Source: Bacillota bacterium (GTDB taxonomy: Bacteria; Bacillota; UBA4882; UBA10575). Taken from it: a stretch of 8,780 nucleotides of DNA. The notes beneath the pieces were generated by a model. The model saw nothing but the letters and a program-made list of their open reading frames with translations. It did not search any database and was not told where the DNA came from. The translations under genes and the position numbers were made by a program. Within the stretch, counting starts at the first letter, position 1, and every line of letters starts with the position of its first letter. Shown here in pieces: positions 5,386 through 8,780 of this stretch. The stretch covers positions 9,464 to 18,243 of the forward strand of contig DOID01000096.1 in the NCBI GenBank assembly GCA_003511465.1, in the 5' to 3' direction.

Positions 5386-5862
5386 TTAATTTAGACAACC
5401 TTCAACCATCGATTGTACTTCTTCTTCATCAAGGTCTTCAACCAACGCTAACTCACTAAAAAGAATGTGCTTGGCATTCTCGAGCATTTTCCGTTCACCC
5501 GTAGAAAGACCTTTCTCCCGATCCCGAAGGGACAAGCCGGTGACAACTTCTGCTACCTCATAGATACTGCCGGACCTGATTTTTTCCAAATTCGCGCGGT
5601 ATCGGTGATTCCAATTCGACGACATCTCCGTATCTCTATTTTGAAGCACCGTAAGCACTTTGCTCACTTCATCCTTGTCGATAATCTCCCGCAGTCCGAC
5701 CAGATCTTTGTTGCAAACAGGAATCATCACCTTCATTTCCCCACTGGTCAGTTTGATTATATAGTAGTCTTCAGGGGTTCCTGATAAGTTCCTCTGCTCG
5801 ATACCTACAATAACCCCGGCTCCGTGCATCGGATATACTATCCTGTCTCCAACATTAAACAT
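5386..5862 (-). CDS. carD: CarD/CdnL-family RNA polymerase-binding transcription regulator
   Basis: This 158-residue protein starts MFNVGDRIVYPMHGAGVIVGIEQR, the typical opening of the CarD N-terminal Tudor-like domain (about 1-60), which binds the RNA polymerase beta subunit. The helical C-terminal domain includes SSNWNHRYRANLEKIRSG (81-98). Trp84 corresponds to the family tryptophan that wedges into the upstream edge of the melted -10 region and stabilises open promoter complexes, often at ribosomal RNA and growth-related promoters. I chose ATG 5862-5860 because GGAGG lies 7 bases upstream (5874-5870) and because homologues begin at this point; a longer frame to 5919 has no such support. 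Two promoters and a terminator make it an independent unit within the disA-yacL interval. In actinobacteria carD is also found next to ispD-ispF, so the linkage here is not unprecedented. Confidence 0.92.
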   Translation of the reverse strand: MFNVGDRIVYPMHGAGVIVGIEQRNLSGTPEDYYIIKLTSGEMKVMIPVCNKDLVGLREIIDKDEVSKVLTVLQNRDTEMSSNWNHRYRANLEKIRSGSIYEVAEVVTGLSLRDREKGLSTGERKMLENAKHILFSELALVEDLDEEEVQSMVEGCLN

Positions 5863-5897
5863 TAAGCTACCTCCATAGATAAGTTTCGACAATAAAT

Positions 5898-5927
5898 AGT
5901 ATACCATGAAACCGAGCATTATGTCAA
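5898..5927 (-). promoter_or_regulatory. carD proximal promoter
   Basis: On the minus strand, a perfect TTGACA (5927-5922) and TATACT (5903-5898) are separated by 18 bases. Transcription would begin near 5890, leaving a short leader of about 30 bases. Confidence 0.75.
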
Positions 5928-5945
5928 ATTTATATAAAATAATAA

Positions 5946-5974
5946 ATTTTAACAGATTGTATGTCCCTTGTCAA
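5946..5974 (-). promoter_or_regulatory. carD distal promoter with overlapping palindrome
   Basis: A second perfect TTGACA (5974-5969) lies 17 bases from TAAAAT (5951-5946). The -35 box is the centre of a perfect 13-base palindrome, CCCTTG-A-CAAGGG on the minus strand (5977-5965), which could be an operator. The promoter lies 34 bases downstream of the disA stop codon. Confidence 0.65.
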
Positions 5975-6008
5975 GGGGTTTTAGAACCTATTTTTAGAAT
6001 AACATCAT

Positions 6009-7067
6009 TTAAATATGGCGATCCAATAAAACCTGTTCCCGTAGACGGCGTAATCCGTCTTTAATTGAGCGGGCTCGTACTTCACCAATACCTTCAACTT
6101 CATCCAATTCTTCAATCGTCGCACCCACAATATTCTGGAGGTTATCAAACCGCCGAACCAAGTTTTCGATAACCGGCAGCGGTAGTTTGGGAATCTTACG
6201 CAGGATCCGATAACCGCGGGGCGTCATTTGCAAGTCTACCGACTGGTTCGAATAACCCATGTCTTTCGTTACGGCGTTCAAATCCACCAGTTCCTCATAA
6301 CTCCGGCCGAACAATTCCTCCCGGGTCTTCTCCAGTTGGTCGAGACTAGCGATATAATCTTTCAAGACGAGCAGCCCTTCGTCTTCCAGGTCAAACATTA
6401 ACTCTTCCAGCTGCATATTGACCAAACGGCCTTCCGAACCCAGTTCACAGATGTAAAGTTCAATTTCTTTGGCGATCCGGGTGACCATCGCCGTCCGTTG
6501 GACCACAGTAGCAACTTCCAGGAGGGAGGCCAGATCTTCAAACTCGAGGGCGGTTAAACCAACTAATGCTTGGTCCAGGACACTCTTATATTTTTCTAAG
6601 GTCTGTAATGCTTGGTTTGCTTTAACTAAAATCGTCCCAACTTCCCGCAGAATATGCCGCTCGTTCCCTTTAAAGAGGGTGATCAAGTTCCGACGCTGTG
6701 AAATGGCAATCACTAGCTCACCGGTTTGAATGGCAACACGTTCCGCCGTCCGGTGCCGTGAACCGGTTTCGCGGGTAGGAATAATCGAGTCTGGCGTCAA
6801 ATGGGTATTGGCCAAAAGAATCTTTTTGGCATCACTACTTAAAATGATCGCCCCATCCATCTTCGCTAATTCATAGAGGCTAGCGGGGTTAAGTTCCGCA
6901 TTGATGTGGTAACCCCCATCCACGACCTGCATTACCTTTTCACTGTCACCGATGACGATTAAAGCCCCGGTGCGAGCACGGAGAACATTCTCCAAACCAT
7001 CGTATAGTACAGTACCTGGAGCGACAATTGGCAAAATGTTCACGATCCCTGATTCTTCCGCTAGCAA
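6009..7067 (-). CDS. disA: DNA integrity scanning protein / diadenylate cyclase DisA
   Basis: DisA makes cyclic di-AMP from two ATP molecules and slows its activity when it meets branched DNA, linking DNA damage to c-di-AMP signalling. The protein is 352 residues, close to the usual length. The N-terminal DAC domain (about 1-140) has the active-site DGA at 71-73 and GSRHRTAER at 102-110. A helical spine follows, and the C-terminus (about 296-340) is a helix-hairpin-helix DNA-binding domain with VEGIGEVRARSI. The start is TTG (7067-7065). A G-rich ribosome site (AGGGGG) within the end of radA lies 7 bases upstream, and only 2 bases separate the genes, so translational coupling is likely. The N-terminus is somewhat shorter than in B. 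subtilis, but the conserved VAPGTVLYDGLENVLRARTG is present. The radA-disA pair is standard in Firmicutes. Confidence 0.96.
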   Translation of the reverse strand: MLAEESGIVNILPIVAPGTVLYDGLENVLRARTGALIVIGDSEKVMQVVDGGYHINAELNPASLYELAKMDGAIILSSDAKKILLANTHLTPDSIIPTRETGSRHRTAERVAIQTGELVIAISQRRNLITLFKGNERHILREVGTILVKANQALQTLEKYKSVLDQALVGLTALEFEDLASLLEVATVVQRTAMVTRIAKEIELYICELGSEGRLVNMQLEELMFDLEDEGLLVLKDYIASLDQLEKTREELFGRSYEELVDLNAVTKDMGYSNQSVDLQMTPRGYRILRKIPKLPLPVIENLVRRFDNLQNIVGATIEELDEVEGIGEVRARSIKDGLRRLREQVLLDRHI

Positions 7068-7069
7068 CC

Positions 7070-8446
7070 TTACACCCCCTCTTTTTTTGTCAGGACCGCC
7101 AGCAACTCCTGGATGCTGCCGACCCCTTGGATCGTCATTGATTTACCTTTTACTATTTCACCTAGTAATCCCTTTGGCATTAAAACTCGTCCAAAGCCGT
7201 GTTTGTCCGCTTCCTCCAACCGTCTTTGGGCATTACCTACCCGGCGAATTTCTCCGGTAAGGCCAATCTCCCCGAAGGCCGCCAGATTGGCGGGTAACGG
7301 TTGATCGTAAAAACTGGAAGCTACCGCCAAGGCCACCGCTAAATCACAGGCCGGTTCTTCCGTACGAACCCCGCCGATCACAGAAACATAAACCTCGCGA
7401 CTGGCGAGGGGCAAACCGCCACGGCGCTCCAGCACCGCTAGTACCATCGCCACCCTTTGGAAGTCTAATCCGGAAACCAACCGCCTGGGGCTACCGGGAT
7501 TTCCGGTGGTGGTAACCAAGGCCTGAACCTCGACCAGCAGCGGAAGACTCCCCTCGACAATCGGAGTCACCACCGTTCCGCTCTGCTGGGAGCACCGTTC
7601 CGACAGTAAAAAAGCCGATGGATTTGGAACCGGTGTTAACCCTTGATCGTCTAGATTAAGGAGGGCAATTTCCTGGGTTGAACCAAACCGATTTTTAACG
7701 ACCCGGAGGACACGATAAGGATAGCGTCGGTCTCCTTCAAAATAGAGCACTACATCAACCAGATGTTCAATTAGTTTCGGTCCGGCAAGTAGCCCGCTTT
7801 TGGTAATATGTCCCACCAAAAAGCAGATCATTCCCCGTTCCTTAACTAACCCCATGATACTTTGGACTACTTCTCGAACCTGAGCTGGGCTACCGGCCAA
7901 CCCTGGTCGCTCAGAGTTTTTTAGAGTTTGGATGGAATCAAGCACGACGACTAGGGGGTTCAAGCGTTCACATTCCGCCCGGACCGCTTCGATCTCATCG
8001 TCCGGCAACAGATAAAGTTCTGCCCCGCTTAGCCCCAAGCGTTCGGCCCGTAAGCGGATTTGCGTCAGGGACTCCTCAGCACTGACGTAAAGGACCTTTC
8101 CATACTGGGCAGTAAGCAAGGAGGCCATCTGGAGTAAGAGTGTTGATTTCCCCGCCCCCGGTTCCCCTCCCAACAGAATCAAAGAACCTGGTACCAGCCC
8201 GCCGCCGAAGAGACGGTCCAGTTCCGCTCGGCCGATTATTAGCCTTTGCTCGTGATCACTCTCCTCCTGCGCTAAAACCAAGGGGGTAGCTTCAGCCCGC
8301 GCCGAAACTGCGCGACGGACCGCTGGAGGGGGTTCTATTTTCTGTTCGATAAAGGTGTTCCAGTCCCCGCAGGACGGACACTTTCCTAACCATTTAGGCG
8401 CTTCATAGGCACAACTTTCACAGATAAAGAGGGATCCCTTGCGCAT
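7070..8446 (-). CDS. radA: DNA repair ATPase RadA (Sms)
   Basis: RadA is a RecA-like ATPase that promotes branch migration during recombinational repair and, in Firmicutes, natural transformation. The 458-residue sequence has an N-terminal zinc finger (Cys9, Cys12, Cys23, Cys26), a Walker A motif GEPGAGKS at 94-101, a Walker B VVVLD at 166-170, the GHITKSG segment at 212-218 and the RadA-specific KNRFG at 251-255. The C-terminal third (from about 285) is the Lon-protease-like domain, with SVIGGVRTEEPACDLAVALA and GEIGLTGEIRRV. All domains look intact. The ATG at 8446-8444 puts the family-typical zinc finger right at the N-terminus; no strong Shine-Dalgarno sequence precedes it. disA follows after 2 bases, so the two genes are almost certainly co-transcribed. 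A terminator lies between clpC and this gene, but I could not identify a clear radA promoter. Confidence 0.97.
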   Translation of the reverse strand: MRKGSLFICESCAYEAPKWLGKCPSCGDWNTFIEQKIEPPPAVRRAVSARAEATPLVLAQEESDHEQRLIIGRAELDRLFGGGLVPGSLILLGGEPGAGKSTLLLQMASLLTAQYGKVLYVSAEESLTQIRLRAERLGLSGAELYLLPDDEIEAVRAECERLNPLVVVLDSIQTLKNSERPGLAGSPAQVREVVQSIMGLVKERGMICFLVGHITKSGLLAGPKLIEHLVDVVLYFEGDRRYPYRVLRVVKNRFGSTQEIALLNLDDQGLTPVPNPSAFLLSERCSQQSGTVVTPIVEGSLPLLVEVQALVTTTGNPGSPRRLVSGLDFQRVAMVLAVLERRGGLPLASREVYVSVIGGVRTEEPACDLAVALAVASSFYDQPLPANLAAFGEIGLTGEIRRVGNAQRRLEEADKHGFGRVLMPKGLLGEIVKGKSMTIQGVGSIQELLAVLTKKEGV

Positions 8447-8525
8447 GATTCACATCTACTCTTTTCTTTGGTGACTTGAATTTCTTCGCAAAGTAAGCCA
8501 CTACCTAAAACTTCTTAATATTACT

Positions 8526-8557
8526 AAAAAATCCTCCCCATCGGGAAAGGATTTTTT
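8526..8557 (-). terminator. Terminator downstream of clpC
   Basis: On the minus strand, six A and TCCTTTCC pair with GGGGAGGA and six T around a small loop, giving a stem of about 14 pairs. It begins about 18 bases after the clpC stop. Because A-runs and T-runs flank both sides, it could also work in the opposite direction. Confidence 0.88.
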
Positions 8558-8575
8558 AGACTTTTCGCTTATTTT

Positions 8576-8780
8576 TTACACTAAGGAGGAAGCTTCCTTC
8601 TTTTCGAATTTAAGTTGCTGATCCTCTGCCGTAACTCGAATGAGGTCACCTGCTTTGAACGCCCCGCGTAGAATCTCGTCGGCCAGCGGGTTTTCAATCA
8701 ACCTTTGGATCGCCCGCCGCAGCGGTCGCGCGCCAAAGAGCGGATCATAGCCTTCCTGGTAAATAAGTTCCTTGGCTTCG
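8576..8780 (-). CDS. clpC: C-terminal end of ClpC (Clp ATPase, partial)
   Basis: The last 67 codons and the TAA stop (8578-8576) of a Clp/Hsp100 ATPase are visible; the rest lies beyond the right edge. The segment GYDPLFGARPLRRAIQRLIENPLADEIL is written here by its key blocks: GYDP (10-13 of the visible part), GARPLRRAIQ (16-25) and ENPLADEIL (29-37). It is the conserved C-terminal small domain that helps form the hexamer and carries the sensor-2 GAR. ClpC unfolds proteins for degradation by ClpP and is part of the CtsR-controlled heat shock operon in Firmicutes. The adjacent radA and disA favour ClpC over ClpB or ClpE, since ctsR-mcsA-mcsB-clpC-radA-disA is the usual order. The short tail ending EASSLV follows the conserved domain. 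Confidence 0.93.
   Translation of the reverse strand, partial: EAKELIYQEGYDPLFGARPLRRAIQRLIENPLADEILRGAFKAGDLIRVTAEDQQLKFEKKEASSLV

Noticed and set aside
5386..5919. Longer 177-residue CarD with start at 5919
   Set aside because: The extra 19 residues run through the proximal promoter -10 box, lack a ribosome site, and do not fit the family N-terminus. ATG at 5862 has a good GGAGG.
8447..8525. Promoter for radA
   Set aside because: No -35/-10 pair with acceptable spacing was found; transcription may come from read-through past the clpC terminator.

Overview
The window is most likely chromosomal DNA of a Gram-positive, Bacillota-type (Firmicutes) bacterium. The main evidence is the minus-strand gene order clpC–radA–disA–carD–yacL–ispDF. 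This matches the Bacillus/Clostridia order clpC-radA-disA-yacL-ispD-ispF, with two changes: a carD gene sits between disA and yacL, and ispD and ispF are fused. Strong AGGAGG-type ribosome sites, sigma-A-like promoters, a T-box leader and TTG start codons all fit this assignment. The sequence does not allow a more precise taxonomic call.

Layout. Positions 1-35 hold the first codons of a leftward gene that continues outside the window. It lies behind a complete TPP riboswitch (about 115-179) with its own promoter and terminator, so it is probably a thiamine uptake or biosynthesis gene. Diverging from it is a class II Fic-domain gene (341-1087) with a near-consensus promoter. The fic gene is enclosed by inverted copies of a roughly 25-base repeat that recurs near 3930-4047. 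Positions 1103-1507 hold a promoter and a T-box leader, read here as phenylalanine-specific (UUC), controlling aroF (1543-2556), the entry enzyme of the shikimate pathway. aroF overlaps tail-to-tail with ispDF (2537-3787, minus), a bifunctional enzyme of the MEP isoprenoid pathway. The 377-base gap 3788-4164 contains a 116-base MITE-like hairpin flanked by a 7-base direct repeat, plus the yacL terminator.

The right half is leftward housekeeping DNA. It contains yacL (membrane PIN-TRAM protein), carD (RNA polymerase-binding regulator with two tandem promoters), disA (c-di-AMP synthase and DNA scanning protein), radA (recombination ATPase; disA follows after 2 bases) and the last 67 codons of clpC with its terminator. 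radA, disA and clpC belong to the stress and DNA-repair block typical of Firmicutes.

I did not find a clear new multi-gene system. The most unusual material is the intergenic repeat family: a MITE-like element with an apparent target duplication, and related inverted repeats bounding the fic gene. Next come the T-box on aroF and the regulatory architecture around carD. No tRNA, rRNA, CRISPR array or transposase gene was seen.
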